The notes under the pieces: generated by a model | The model's database searches: none | Told to the model about the DNA's origin: nothing | What the model saw: only the letters and a program-made list of their open reading frames with translations | Source: an uncultured Gemmiger sp. | Lineage (GTDB): Bacteria > Bacillota > Clostridia > Oscillospirales > Ruminococcaceae | Assembly (NCBI GenBank): GCA_934502625.1 | Contig: CAKSUQ010000010.1 | Span: 14,327-78,326 of the forward strand | Direction of reading: 5' to 3' | Length of the DNA: 64,000 nt | Part shown: piece after piece, positions 8,036 through 16,667 of the stretch | Numbering within the stretch: the first letter of the stretch is position 1 | How the letters are laid out: each line of letters starts with the position of its first letter | Program-made: the position numbers and the translations under genes

Positions 8036-8627
8036 ACAATTTTTCAATTTCGGCGTTCAGCGCATCGTAGGTGTAGAGGGTATTCAGCACCTGCAAGAGT
8101 TCTTTCTTGCTCAGGCGCGGCGGCAGACCGAGACAGCGCAGCAGTACCCGGCGGTTTTCGGCGCTGTTGGCCGTGCCGGAGATGCCCCAATCGTACAAAT
8201 CCGTGTACGTGATGGGGCGCGATTGTGCGGTTTGCTTCTGGCAAGTAGTTCTACTTTCCAGCGCTGTCGTCAGCCCCTGCACAATCAATTCATCGTCCAC
8301 GCCCTCGACGCCGAGCAAGCCCTCCTTGCCGGGCTCGGCCTTGCGGGCTTCCTTGCCGTGAATGGCCGGGACGTAGGCCTGCAGCACGTTTTCCGCGCCG
8401 ACCAGCCCTGTGACAAAGTGGCGGGTCTTAAACCCTGCCGCATCGGAATCGGTCAGGATGATCAGCCCCTGCGCGGCGGCGATGCGCTTGAGCATCTTTT
8501 GCAGCGCGCCGTCCTTGAAGACGCGGAAGCCGTCGGTTGTCAGAATCGTGCCGTCGACGATGTTTGCCAGCCGCGCGGCGTCGTATTTGCCCTCCACCAA
8601 CAGGGCTTGTTCCAGTTTCAGCATCAT
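8034..8627 (-). CDS. rnmV: Ribonuclease M5-like Toprim protein
   Basis: About 197 residues. RNase M5 trims precursor 5S rRNA in Firmicutes. The Toprim signatures are EGKYDAARL near the N-terminus and LIILTDSDAAG about 50 residues later; the C-terminal half is the DUF4093-type region with GVEGVDDELI and KKELLQVLNTL. The start is one of two adjacent ATG codons (8627 or 8624) that overlap the holA stop, with GGAGGG immediately upstream. In Bacillus the gene sits beside ksgA; here it follows holA. Confidence 0.88.
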   Translation of the reverse strand: MMLKLEQALLVEGKYDAARLANIVDGTILTTDGFRVFKDGALQKMLKRIAAAQGLIILTDSDAAGFKTRHFVTGLVGAENVLQAYVPAIHGKEARKAEPGKEGLLGVEGVDDELIVQGLTTALESRTTCQKQTAQSRPITYTDLYDWGISGTANSAENRRVLLRCLGLPPRLSKKELLQVLNTLYTYDALNAEIEKL

Positions 8628-9652
8628 GCCCTCCCGGCCAGCGCCAACTCGCACAGCGCCTTCTGCATCAGCAGGTCAGCGTCCAGCTTGCTGCTTTTCA
8701 AATCGGTGTCGAGTTGCTGCAAAATGTGCAGGCAGCGCTCCAGCTGGGCGCGCTTAAAGCGCGAGGCCGTTTTCTCGGTAGAATTCAGGCGGTAGTTCCA
8801 GTTGCCGCTGTAGCCGAAGTCTTTGGCGACGTCGCCGAGGCTGCGGCGGCTGCGGCGCCCCAGCAGCACGCGGTACAGATCAAGATAGTTGCTGATGAGC
8901 GCGCCGGTAATCATGACGGGGTCGTTCTGCAAGGCCAGCAGCGTTTTCAGTTTTTCCTGCGCTTTTTCTGCTTGCCCGCTGGTGACGAGCTTGACCATAT
9001 CGAAGGTGTCGGCGTCCAGCGTCACGGTACCGAGCTGCTGCACCATCTGCGGCGTGATGACGCCGTAGCCGGACAGAGCGGCCAGCTTTTCGACCTCGTT
9101 GCGCAGAAGGAACTGATCCTCACCGCAGCGGATCAGCAGGGCATTTTCCGCACCCGGCGCAAACGACGCGCCGCTCTCCTTCGCCCAATCTCGCGCCATT
9201 GCCTGCAAGGCGCTGCCGGTGGGCTTGTTGATCTGGACGCAGTAGCCGAGCTTTTCGCAGCAGGAAATCAGCTTTTGCTCCCGCTTGCCGGGGCGCAGCT
9301 TACCGTACCGCTCCTCCACAAGTGCGGTCATAACGAAAATTGCATTCTCGGTGTCGGCCAGCGTGTCGCACAACTCCTGCAAGTCCTTATCAGAGTAGGT
9401 CGACGGGCGGATCAGCGGCATCAGCACAAGACGCCGTCCGCCGAAGAACGAGATCGTACCGGCAGCCAGCACGATCTCCTCCACCGAGGGGGTCGGTCCG
9501 TCCAGCACGGTCGTCTCCGGGTCATCTTGGTTCAGATATTTCAGCGCCTTCTGCGCAGCGGAATGGACAAGCGCCTCGTCCGACGCGTAAAAACAGTAAA
9601 GCCCGCAACCGGCTTTCAGGCGTTTTTCCATCTCTTTTTCACTGTACAGCAA
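8624..9652 (-). CDS. holA: DNA polymerase III, delta subunit
   Basis: 342 residues with the delta-subunit layout: an N-terminal AAA+-like region (CFYASDEALVHSA, later VLDGTPSVEEIV-type sequence and FFGGRRLVLM) and a C-terminal collar domain. Delta opens the sliding clamp in the clamp loader. The start is TTG at 9652 with GGAGG nine bases upstream; the first in-frame ATG is seven codons later and has no ribosome binding site. The start lies inside the end of comEC and the stop overlaps rnmV, so the three genes are translationally linked, as is common in Firmicutes (comEC-holA). Confidence 0.93.
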   Translation of the reverse strand: MLYSEKEMEKRLKAGCGLYCFYASDEALVHSAAQKALKYLNQDDPETTVLDGPTPSVEEIVLAAGTISFFGGRRLVLMPLIRPSTYSDKDLQELCDTLADTENAIFVMTALVEERYGKLRPGKREQKLISCCEKLGYCVQINKPTGSALQAMARDWAKESGASFAPGAENALLIRCGEDQFLLRNEVEKLAALSGYGVITPQMVQQLGTVTLDADTFDMVKLVTSGQAEKAQEKLKTLLALQNDPVMITGALISNYLDLYRVLLGRRSRRSLGDVAKDFGYSGNWNYRLNSTEKTASRFKRAQLERCLHILQQLDTDLKSSKLDADLLMQKALCELALAGRA

Positions 9653-11705
9653 TCTTTTGCGCCTCCTCCCATAGTATGCTGTAACCGGGGCGCAGCGTCA
9701 GCCCCGGTTCATCCTCGCCATAGCGCAGCTCGCACTCCTCGGCTTTATCGAGCCAGCGCGGCGCGGCGTTTGTGTAAAGGATCGTGTCCGCCTGCACCGA
9801 GTCTGACAGGGTACCCGGCGCACAGAGCACGTCGACATGCACCGGCTCTGCCAAACGGATATTGCCCGCGCCGACGGCGATGTGCCAGTCCCCCACGCCC
9901 AGCACGGCAAGGTTTGCACTGCCATTATGATACAGGTCAAGCGTCGATCCGTCAAGCACCGGGCGAGTCGCAAAGCCCGCCAATTCCTGCACGGTGACGA
10001 CCTCGCCCGCCGTAAAGCTCAATGCCTTGGGGTCTGCCCGCAGGTCGACGAGCAGCGCCGGTTCCTGCCGCACACGGCCTGCCAGATAGCGGTTCACGGC
10101 ACTGAGGTTGCTCTCGCCGCCCCGGAAAAAGACGACGGCCTGCCCGTCCTGCACACAGACAACGCAGGGGTTGTTCGCCGAGCCGACGAGACGAATTTCC
10201 ATGACGCCGCGCTGCATCCAGATGCCCATGCCAATGGCGACTGCTGCGCAGAACGCGCCAGCCGGAACGAACCAGCGCTGTGCTTTCGTACGCCAGAACG
10301 CCGCCGCCAATATTCCCAGCACCGCCAGCACAAACAGCGTGTACCGCTGCGGCAGATAGACCGACGCGAACGGCAGTGCGGCGCACCGGCTGACGATCAC
10401 CAGCATCAGCTTGAGCCACAGACTCAAAATGAGCGCCGTCATATTGACGAGCGGCAGCAAAAAGGGCAGCGCACTGAGCACAAGCAGCAAAATTCCCATT
10501 TGCAATGCAGGCTGCAGCATCCAGACGACCAGCACGTTGCAGATAAGTCCTGCGAGACTCGCCGCCATACCGTGCGCTACAAGCACCGGCAGCGTGGCAA
10601 GGCTTGCCAGCGCCGCCGTCTGTACAGGCTCGGCCAAGCGGCAGAACCACTGCACCGGGCGGGGCTTTTCCACCACCCAATTTTGTTCGGCGCGGGTGGC
10701 GGCTGCCGCCGCCTGTACGCCCAGCACAGCGCAGAATGACAACTGAAAGCCGATGTCACACGGCGCGTAGGCGTTTTGCAAGCCCATCAAAATTGCCGCG
10801 AAGCCCGTCGAGGTCAGCAGGTCGACCGGCAGCAGGAAGAAATCCCCTACCAGCGCGACAAACAGCACCAGTCCCGCGCGCAGCACCGAGACGGGCGTTC
10901 CGGTCAGCAGGATGTAAAACAGCGCTGCCGCACCGCGCAGCAAGATCAGCGGGCGATAGAATTTCCATCGGCGGCCAAAGCCCAGCAGCCCGCACAGCAG
11001 CGCCAGATGCAGCCCCGACACCGCCAGCAGGTGCGATACGCCCGCCGTGCGGAACGCCTGTGTCACACTGTCGTCAAGGCGGCTTTTGTCGGCCAGCAGC
11101 ATTGCGGCCTCGACGCCGTCCAGCTGCTTCGGCAGCCAGCGGCGCAGGATAGTGCTCCACCGCTGGCGCAGGCGGAACAAGGCAAAACGCGGCGCGCCGC
11201 TGGCATCTAAGGCGCGATAGCCGCCCCGGTATTCTGCCTGCAAATAGACGCCCTTGCTGTTGCGGCTCAGGCGGTACTGGTTGTCGGGCAGTTCGTTCAA
11301 GGTGAAATTTGCCGTGAACCGCTCCCCCGCGCTCTCGCCGGGAAAGGAGCTGCACTGCGCCCGGATGTTGGCGGGCTTGCCGTCAATTTCCGTCAGCCGC
11401 AGCGTGCCGCGCAGGCGGCTTTCGCTGTAGGACGCATCGGCGTCCGTCTCGACGACCGCCGTGCAGGTCACGGTCTGCCCGGCCAGCGCCTTTGCGGGGC
11501 GCACCCAAATCAGGGTGAACACCAAAAAACACGCAAGGCCGCACAGCGCGCCCAGCATGGGAATGATCGTATCTCTGCGCCTTTGCCAAAAGGCCAGCAA
11601 TGCCAAAAATGCCGCCGCGGGCACACAGACCAGCGGCGGCAAACAGGCCGCAGCAAGCTCAGCCCCGGCAAAGCCGAGACCGAACCAACCGAGCTTTCGT
11701 TTCAT
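9639..11705 (-). CDS. comEC: ComEC/Rec2-type DNA uptake channel protein
   Basis: 688 residues. The N-terminal DUF4131-like region is followed by the multi-spanning competence domain with the hallmark GVSHLLAVSGLHLALL (around residues 230-245). ComEC carries single-stranded DNA across the membrane during transformation. The C-terminal 180 residues sit where other ComEC proteins have a metallo-beta-lactamase domain, but no HxHxDH motif is visible there. It starts 3 bases after the apt stop and lacks a clear ribosome binding site, suggesting coupling to apt. No comEA or type IV pilus genes are nearby. Confidence 0.9.
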   Translation of the reverse strand: MKRKLGWFGLGFAGAELAAACLPPLVCVPAAAFLALLAFWQRRRDTIIPMLGALCGLACFLVFTLIWVRPAKALAGQTVTCTAVVETDADASYSESRLRGTLRLTEIDGKPANIRAQCSSFPGESAGERFTANFTLNELPDNQYRLSRNSKGVYLQAEYRGGYRALDASGAPRFALFRLRQRWSTILRRWLPKQLDGVEAAMLLADKSRLDDSVTQAFRTAGVSHLLAVSGLHLALLCGLLGFGRRWKFYRPLILLRGAAALFYILLTGTPVSVLRAGLVLFVALVGDFFLLPVDLLTSTGFAAILMGLQNAYAPCDIGFQLSFCAVLGVQAAAAATRAEQNWVVEKPRPVQWFCRLAEPVQTAALASLATLPVLVAHGMAASLAGLICNVLVVWMLQPALQMGILLLVLSALPFLLPLVNMTALILSLWLKLMLVIVSRCAALPFASVYLPQRYTLFVLAVLGILAAAFWRTKAQRWFVPAGAFCAAVAIGMGIWMQRGVMEIRLVGSANNPCVVCVQDGQAVVFFRGGESNLSAVNRYLAGRVRQEPALLVDLRADPKALSFTAGEVVTVQELAGFATRPVLDGSTLDLYHNGSANLAVLGVGDWHIAVGAGNIRLAEPVHVDVLCAPGTLSDSVQADTILYTNAAPRWLDKAEECELRYGEDEPGLTLRPGYSILWEEAQKIAVQ

Positions 11706-11708
11706 TGC

Positions 11709-12248
11709 TTAGTGCAGGAAGAGCGGCAGCGGCTCCAAGAAGAAGATGTCGGTGCGCTTGGCAGCGTCACCCTCAGCGAGTGCCGCGCAGCAGCCGACGA
11801 CCGTACCGGTGCTCTTGGCGGCCAGCGTCTCCAGCGCATGCAGAGAGCCGCCGGTGGAGATGACGTCGTCGACAATCAGGATGCGCTTGCCGTCCATATA
11901 CTCGATGTCCTTCTTATCGATGACCAGCGTCTGCTTGCCGGCGGTCGTGATGGACTGATCCTCAATGATGACGGGGTCGCGCATATACAGCTTCGCGCCT
12001 TTGCGGGCGGGAATCCAATATTTGCCGCTCTGGCGCGCCATTTCGTAGGCAAGGGGGATGCCCTTGGCCTCGGCGGTCAGGATCACGTCAAACTCCGGCG
12101 CTTTCTTCAGCAGCGCGGCGGCGCAGGCTTCGGTCAGCTCCACATCGCTGAACATGATGAAAGCCGCAATGTCCATGTGGTCGTTGACCTTGCAGATGGG
12201 CAGCTCACGGGTCAGGCCTGCGATATGCAGGGTATAGGTATCTGCCAT
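11709..12248 (-). CDS. apt: Adenine phosphoribosyltransferase family protein
   Basis: 179 residues of the purine PRTase fold. The PRPP-binding motif RILIVDDVISTGGSLHA spans 122-138, and TAEAKGIPLAYEMAR near 58-72 matches the APRT family. It salvages adenine to AMP using PRPP. A close xanthine-type specificity cannot be excluded from sequence alone. The ribosome binding site AGAGGT precedes the ATG. It lies upstream of comEC and downstream of the HIT gene on the same strand. Confidence 0.88.
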   Translation of the reverse strand: MADTYTLHIAGLTRELPICKVNDHMDIAAFIMFSDVELTEACAAALLKKAPEFDVILTAEAKGIPLAYEMARQSGKYWIPARKGAKLYMRDPVIIEDQSITTAGKQTLVIDKKDIEYMDGKRILIVDDVISTGGSLHALETLAAKSTGTVVGCCAALAEGDAAKRTDIFFLEPLPLFLH

Positions 12249-12298
12249 GGTTTTTACCTCTCTTTATACTGATTCACGAATGTGTTCACAGCGCCGCA

Positions 12299-12643
12299 TC
12301 AGCCCGGAGGCCATGCAAGGCTGCGCTTTGCCAGCACATGAAAGTGCAGGTGCTTGACGCTCTGGCCGCCGTCCGCACCGACGTTCGTCACAACGCGGTA
12401 GCCGCTCTCGTCAACGCCCAGCTTTTTGCACAGCTGCGCGATGACGGCGTAGATATGGCCGAGCAGCGCGGCATCATCCTCGGTCAGTGCCGCAGCAGAC
12501 GCAATATGCTGCTTCGGGATGACGAGGAAATGCACGGGTGCCTGCGGGTCGATATCGTAGAAAGCCAGCAGCTGATCGTCCTCGTACAGCTTGTTCGAGG
12601 GGATGTCGCCCGCGGCGATCTTGCAAAACAGACAGTCCTCCAT
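12299..12643 (-). CDS. HIT-family nucleotide-binding hydrolase (HinT-like)
   Basis: 114 residues. The histidine triad HLHFH is at 98-102 (KHLHFHVLAKR), and the N-terminal block CLFCKIAAGDIPSNKLYEDD is typical of HinT/Hit proteins. These hydrolyse nucleoside phosphoramidates or related adenosine derivatives. The C-terminus ends SLAWPPG in place of the more usual LGWPPG. GGAGGGATTCCG precedes the ATG. The gene follows alaS by 39 bases. Confidence 0.93.
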   Translation of the reverse strand: MEDCLFCKIAAGDIPSNKLYEDDQLLAFYDIDPQAPVHFLVIPKQHIASAAALTEDDAALLGHIYAVIAQLCKKLGVDESGYRVVTNVGADGGQSVKHLHFHVLAKRSLAWPPG

Positions 12644-12682
12644 TCGGAATCCCTCCTTCGCAATGAATTTGTATGGTAAAAA

Positions 12683-15343
12683 TCAACCGTTCATTTCAGC
12701 CTTGACGATCTCCGGCACAGCGTTCAGCGCGTCGTCGATCTTGCTGGTATCGCGGATACCGGCCATGGCGAAGTCGGGCTTGCCGCCGCCATTGCCGCCT
12801 GCGATGGCCGCGATCTTCTTGACGAGGGCACCGGCCTTCAGGCCGCGCGCCATCGCGTTCTTGGAAACGCCTACCGCCATCATCGTCTTGCTGCCGTCGC
12901 CGCCGATCAGCACGGTCACAGCGTTGGGAGCCTTGTCACGCACCTTATCGACCATGTCGCGCAGGGTGTCGGCACCCGTACCGGTCAGGTAAGCGGAGAC
13001 GATGCGCACACCGTCGATGTCAGCGGCGTTCTCGAACAGGCCGTCGATCTTGGAGGCAGCAATCTGCGCCTTCAGAATTTCCAGCTGCTTCGTGGTCTCC
13101 TTCAGCTCGGCGGCCAGCGCCTCAGCACGGGCGGGGGTATCCTTCAGATTGTTGGCCTTCAGGGCAACGGCAGTCTTTGCCAGCGTCTCGGTGCGGTCAT
13201 CCAGCAGGTCGAGCACGCCGAACGCGGTCGTGGCCTCGATGCGGCGGATACCGGCGGCGACGCTGGACTCGCTCAAGATCTTAAAGCAGCCGATCTGCGC
13301 CGTGTTCGTTACATGGGTGCCGCCGCAGAACTCGGTGCTCCAGCCGCCTGCGTCGACGACGCGGACAACGCTGCCGTACTTCTCGCCGAACAACGCCATC
13401 GCGCCCATCTTCTTAGCTTCCTCAATGGGCAGGTTCTTGACGGTGACGGGCAGTGCCTCGTAAATCTTCTCGTTGACGCGGCGCTCGACCTCAGCCAGCT
13501 CGGCCGGGGAAACAGCGCTGAAATGCGTAAAGTCGAAGTGGGTGATCTGGTCATCCTGATAGCTGCCCGCCTGATGGACATGCTCGCCCAGAACCTCGCG
13601 CAGTGCTTTCTGCAGCAGGTGGGTGGCAGTGTGGTTGCGGCAGATGGCGGCGCGGCGCTTCTCGTCGACAGAGGCAGTGACCTCGTCGTCGACATGGATC
13701 GTGCCATCCAGCAGCTCGCAGGTGTGGACGAAGTAGCCCTTCGGGGTTTTCTTGACCTGCGTAACCTTCAGCTTGGCGTCACCACTGACGAGGTAGCCAT
13801 GGTCAGCGACCTGACCGCCCATCTCAGCGTAGAACGGGGTGCGATCCAGCACGACCAGCACGCCGTCCTTGGCCTCGCCCGCCTCGTCGGTGGCAATGGC
13901 GTCGACGAGTTCCTCGCCATCGGACAGTGCCAAAACCTTGGCCTTCTCGCTCAAAGTCTCGTAGCCGTCAAACTGGGTGGTGTCGGCGGTCAACTCGCCG
14001 AACAGGTCAGCGCTCCAGCCGGAAATATCCTTTGCCAGACGCTCGGCACGGGCGCGCTCGCGCTGCTTCGTCATCTCAATGTGGAAAGCAGCCTCATCGA
14101 CAGCGAAGCCAGCCTCAGCGGCGATCTCGCGGGTCAGGTCAAGCGGGAAGCCGAAGGTATCGTTCAGCTTAAACGCCTCGACGCCGGACAGGACTTTCTC
14201 GTGCGCTTCTTTCAGGCGTCCCATCATACCGTTCAGGATGCTCAAGCCGGAGTCGATGGTGCGGCCGAAGCGCAGTTCCTCGGTGCCGATGACCTTCTTG
14301 ATATAGGACTCATGCTCGCGCAGTTCGGGATAACCGGCCTCGCTGGACTCAATCACGGTGTCGACCAACTCGGTCAGGAACGGGCGGTTGATGCCCAGCA
14401 TACGGCCATGGCGGGCGGCGCGGCGCAGCAGACGGCGCATGACGTAGCCGCGGCCCTCGTTGGACGGCAGGATGCCGTCGGAGGCCATAAAGACGGTGGC
14501 GCGGATGTGGTCGGTGATCACGCGGATGGAGATGTCGTCCTTCTCGTTCTCGCCGTACTTCTTGCCCGCGATGCGCTCGACGTGGTGCAGAACGGCGGCA
14601 ACGGTATCGACCTCGAACAGGTTGTTGACATCCTGCATGACGACGGCCAGACGCTCCAGGCCCATGCCGGTATCAATGTTCGGCTTAGCCAGCAGCTCAT
14701 AGTTGCCCTTGCCGTCGGCATCATACTGGCTGAACACGAGGTTCCAGATCTCCATGAAGCGGTCACAGTCGCAGCCGACGCCGCAGGTCGGCTTGCCGCA
14801 GCCGTACTTCAGGCCGCGGTCATAGTAGATCTCAGAGCAGGGGCCGCAGGGGCCGGAGCCATGCTCCCAGAAGTTGTCCTCCTTGCCCAGACGGACCATG
14901 TGATCCTCGGGGATGCCGACTTCCTTCGTCCAGATGTCGTAGGCCTCGTCATCCTCCTGATAAACCGAGATGTACAGGCGGTCAGCGGGAATCTCGAGTT
15001 CCTTGGTCAGGAACTCCCACGCCCAGGGAATGACTTCCTTCTTGAAGTAATCCTGGAAGCTGAAGTTGCCCAGCATCTCAAAGAAGCAGCCATGGCGGGC
15101 CGTGATGCCGACGCGCTCAATATCCGGGGTGCGGATGCACTTCTGGCAGGTGGTCACGCGATGCCGCGGCGGCTCCTCCTGGCCGAGGAACCATTTCTTC
15201 ATGGGGGCCATGCCGCTGTTGATCAGCAGCAGGCTGGGGTCATCCTTCGGAACCAGCGGGAAGCTGCCCAGACGCAGGTGGCCCTTCGTCTCAAAATAAT
15301 GCAGGTACTTTTCGCGAAGCTCGTTCAATCCGGTCCATTGCAT
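12683..15343 (-). CDS. alaS: Alanyl-tRNA synthetase
   Basis: 886 residues from the ATG at 15343 (MQWTGLNELREKYLHYF), with GGAG 10 bases upstream. The open frame continues 21 codons further but runs into the T-box leader. The catalytic domain contains INSGMAPMKKWFLG and RMLGINRPF-type motifs. The editing domain carries HTATHLLQ and later CGGTHV, the zinc/editing site. The C-Ala domain ends with a GGNGGGKPDFAMAG block. Expression is very likely controlled by the upstream T-box, which senses uncharged tRNA-Ala. Confidence 0.97.
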   Translation of the reverse strand: MQWTGLNELREKYLHYFETKGHLRLGSFPLVPKDDPSLLLINSGMAPMKKWFLGQEEPPRHRVTTCQKCIRTPDIERVGITARHGCFFEMLGNFSFQDYFKKEVIPWAWEFLTKELEIPADRLYISVYQEDDEAYDIWTKEVGIPEDHMVRLGKEDNFWEHGSGPCGPCSEIYYDRGLKYGCGKPTCGVGCDCDRFMEIWNLVFSQYDADGKGNYELLAKPNIDTGMGLERLAVVMQDVNNLFEVDTVAAVLHHVERIAGKKYGENEKDDISIRVITDHIRATVFMASDGILPSNEGRGYVMRRLLRRAARHGRMLGINRPFLTELVDTVIESSEAGYPELREHESYIKKVIGTEELRFGRTIDSGLSILNGMMGRLKEAHEKVLSGVEAFKLNDTFGFPLDLTREIAAEAGFAVDEAAFHIEMTKQRERARAERLAKDISGWSADLFGELTADTTQFDGYETLSEKAKVLALSDGEELVDAIATDEAGEAKDGVLVVLDRTPFYAEMGGQVADHGYLVSGDAKLKVTQVKKTPKGYFVHTCELLDGTIHVDDEVTASVDEKRRAAICRNHTATHLLQKALREVLGEHVHQAGSYQDDQITHFDFTHFSAVSPAELAEVERRVNEKIYEALPVTVKNLPIEEAKKMGAMALFGEKYGSVVRVVDAGGWSTEFCGGTHVTNTAQIGCFKILSESSVAAGIRRIEATTAFGVLDLLDDRTETLAKTAVALKANNLKDTPARAEALAAELKETTKQLEILKAQIAASKIDGLFENAADIDGVRIVSAYLTGTGADTLRDMVDKVRDKAPNAVTVLIGGDGSKTMMAVGVSKNAMARGLKAGALVKKIAAIAGGNGGGKPDFAMAGIRDTSKIDDALNAVPEIVKAEMNG

Positions 15344-15655
15344 AGGTGTTGTTCTCCAATCCATAAAATTGCGATGCAGGGTCCGCCACAAAAAATTACA
15401 GCCCACGCCCCAATACAGGGACGAAGGCTGTTATGCTTCCGTGGTACCACCCGGTTTGCAGCGCCGCAAAAATATAATACAACAGCACTGCCGCTTTGTG
15501 TCTGCGTTAACGCCGCAGGTACGCTCGGCTCTACGCCGAAAGCTCCGGGGTGGCTCTGCCGTGCTTCCGTATGAAAGCCTTGCACCAAACGGCTTTCTCT
15601 CTGAGGTGCGGAACGGACGGCATTGGCCCTTTCATCGCTATTTTCCTTTTTACAG
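15344..15655 (-). promoter_or_regulatory. T-box riboswitch leader of alaS
   Basis: The minus strand carries the T-box core GGGTGGTACCACGG (15439-15452). Next comes an antiterminator/terminator region: ACAGCC (minus strand, 15426-15431) pairs with GGCTGT (15398-15403) ahead of AATTTTTTG. A Stem I base (GATGAAAG pairing with CTTTCAT, about 15568-15638) lies upstream. T-box leaders read uncharged tRNA through a specifier codon and the acceptor end. A GCA triplet near 15582 is a possible alanine specifier, but I could not fold the loop with confidence. Confidence 0.9.
15391..15435 (-). terminator. Regulated terminator within the alaS T-box leader
   Basis: Hairpin ACAGCC...GGCTGT with a 22-base loop, followed by AATTTTTTG on the minus strand. 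It is mutually exclusive with pairing of the T-box core to upstream sequence, as in other T-box leaders. Confidence 0.8.
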
Positions 15656-15659
15656 GCTT

Positions 15660-15688
15660 ATTATATGCCGTTTTGCGCCGCTTGTCAA
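15660..15688 (-). promoter_or_regulatory. Consensus sigma-A promoter of alaS
   Basis: Minus strand TTGACA (15683-15688), a 17-bp spacer and TATAAT (15660-15665): both hexamers are perfect. Transcription should begin near 15653, giving a leader of about 310 nt. Confidence 0.9.
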
Positions 15689-15751
15689 CTGATTTTTTCC
15701 GCATAAAAGGTCATAACTGCGCAAAAGCTAACGCAGAGAGGAGTGTTTTTT

Positions 15752-16441
15752 ATGGCTGATGTTTTTCCGGAGGTCGGGCAGGTCGTGCTGACGAGCCTGC
15801 TGTCGCTGGCCGTGATGTTCATTTTCACCCGCGCGGGCGGCAAGCGGCAGATTGCGCAGATGAGCCCGTTCGACTACCTGAACGCCGTCACGGTGGGTTC
15901 CATCGGCGCAGAGCTGGCGACGAACCTTGAGCAGTGGTGGCGGCCCTTCTCTGCGCTTGTGGTCTATGGGCTGGTGACGTGGTTCGTACACTACACTGCC
16001 TGCAAGAGCAACGCCATGCGCAGCCTTTGGAGCGGACGCAGCCTGATTTTGATGGACGACGGTGTTATCCTGAAAAGCAGCCTGCAGCGCGCTGCCATCG
16101 ACGTGAACGAGTTCCTGGGTCAGGCCCGCGTGGCCGGGTACTTTGACCCGAACGAAATTGAAACGGCAATTTTAGAGACAAACGGCCAGATCAGCTTCCT
16201 GCCCAAAAGCTGCAGCCGCCCCCTGACGCCCGACGATATGCAGCTGCACCCGGATGCCGCCAGCAGCTGGTATGACCTGATCATCGACGGCCACCTCATG
16301 CGGGACAATTTAAAGGCTGCAGGCCGTGATGAGCGCTGGCTGGACGCCCGGCTCCACGCGCAGGGCATCGGCCAGCGCGGCGAGGTGTTTTACGCGGCGT
16401 GTGACAAAGCGGATGGGTTCTTTGCGTGCAGGATGCGTTAA
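15752..16441 (+). CDS. DUF421/YetF-family membrane protein
   Basis: 229 residues from the ATG at 15752 with AGAGAGGAG upstream. The first third has three hydrophobic segments including the RAGGKRQIAQMSPFDYLNAV signature, and the rest is a soluble YetF-type domain (ILMDDGVILKSSLQRAAIDVNEF, then ETNGQISFLPK). YetF proteins are widespread in spore-forming Firmicutes and their function is unclear; some are linked to the spore membrane. It stands alone on the plus strand between the alaS promoter and tRNA-Ala. Confidence 0.9.
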   Translation: MADVFPEVGQVVLTSLLSLAVMFIFTRAGGKRQIAQMSPFDYLNAVTVGSIGAELATNLEQWWRPFSALVVYGLVTWFVHYTACKSNAMRSLWSGRSLILMDDGVILKSSLQRAAIDVNEFLGQARVAGYFDPNEIETAILETNGQISFLPKSCSRPLTPDDMQLHPDAASSWYDLIIDGHLMRDNLKAAGRDERWLDARLHAQGIGQRGEVFYAACDKADGFFACRMR

Positions 16442-16452
16442 TAATCGAATGT

Positions 16453-16490
16453 ATAAAAAAAGAACCTGTCAGATTTCTCTGACAGGTCTT
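16453..16490 (-). terminator. Terminator of the tRNA-Ala transcript
   Basis: Ten-bp perfect stem ACCTGTCAGA (16464-16473) and TCTGACAGGT (16478-16487) with a 4-base loop, followed on the minus strand by TTCTTTTTTT. It lies directly after the tRNA 3' end. Confidence 0.92.
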
Positions 16491-16492
16491 TG

Positions 16493-16568
<76 letters not shown>

Positions 16569-16640
16569 ATGCTGGCGTCGTCCGGAGCGTTTGCTCTTGA
16601 CGACGCTTGCTATTATAGCAAACCTGTTTGCGGTTGTCAA
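16569..16640 (-). promoter_or_regulatory. Promoter and hairpin leader of tRNA-Ala
   Basis: Minus strand TTGACA (16635-16640), a 17-bp spacer and TATAAT (16612-16617): a perfect promoter. The short 5' leader contains the inverted repeat GCGTCGTC/GACGACGC just before the tRNA, probably a precursor hairpin. Confidence 0.88.
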
Positions 16641-16667
16641 CAGGTTTTTCTAATTTTTTTGCATTTT

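Noticed and set aside
13313..15574. 753-codon open frame on the plus strand
   Set aside because: Antisense to alaS and its T-box leader. It has no start signals and no recognisable domain.
15325..15588. 87-codon minus-strand frame upstream of alaS
   Set aside because: It lies inside the T-box leader, whose RNA structure explains the sequence. No leader peptide is expected in this class.
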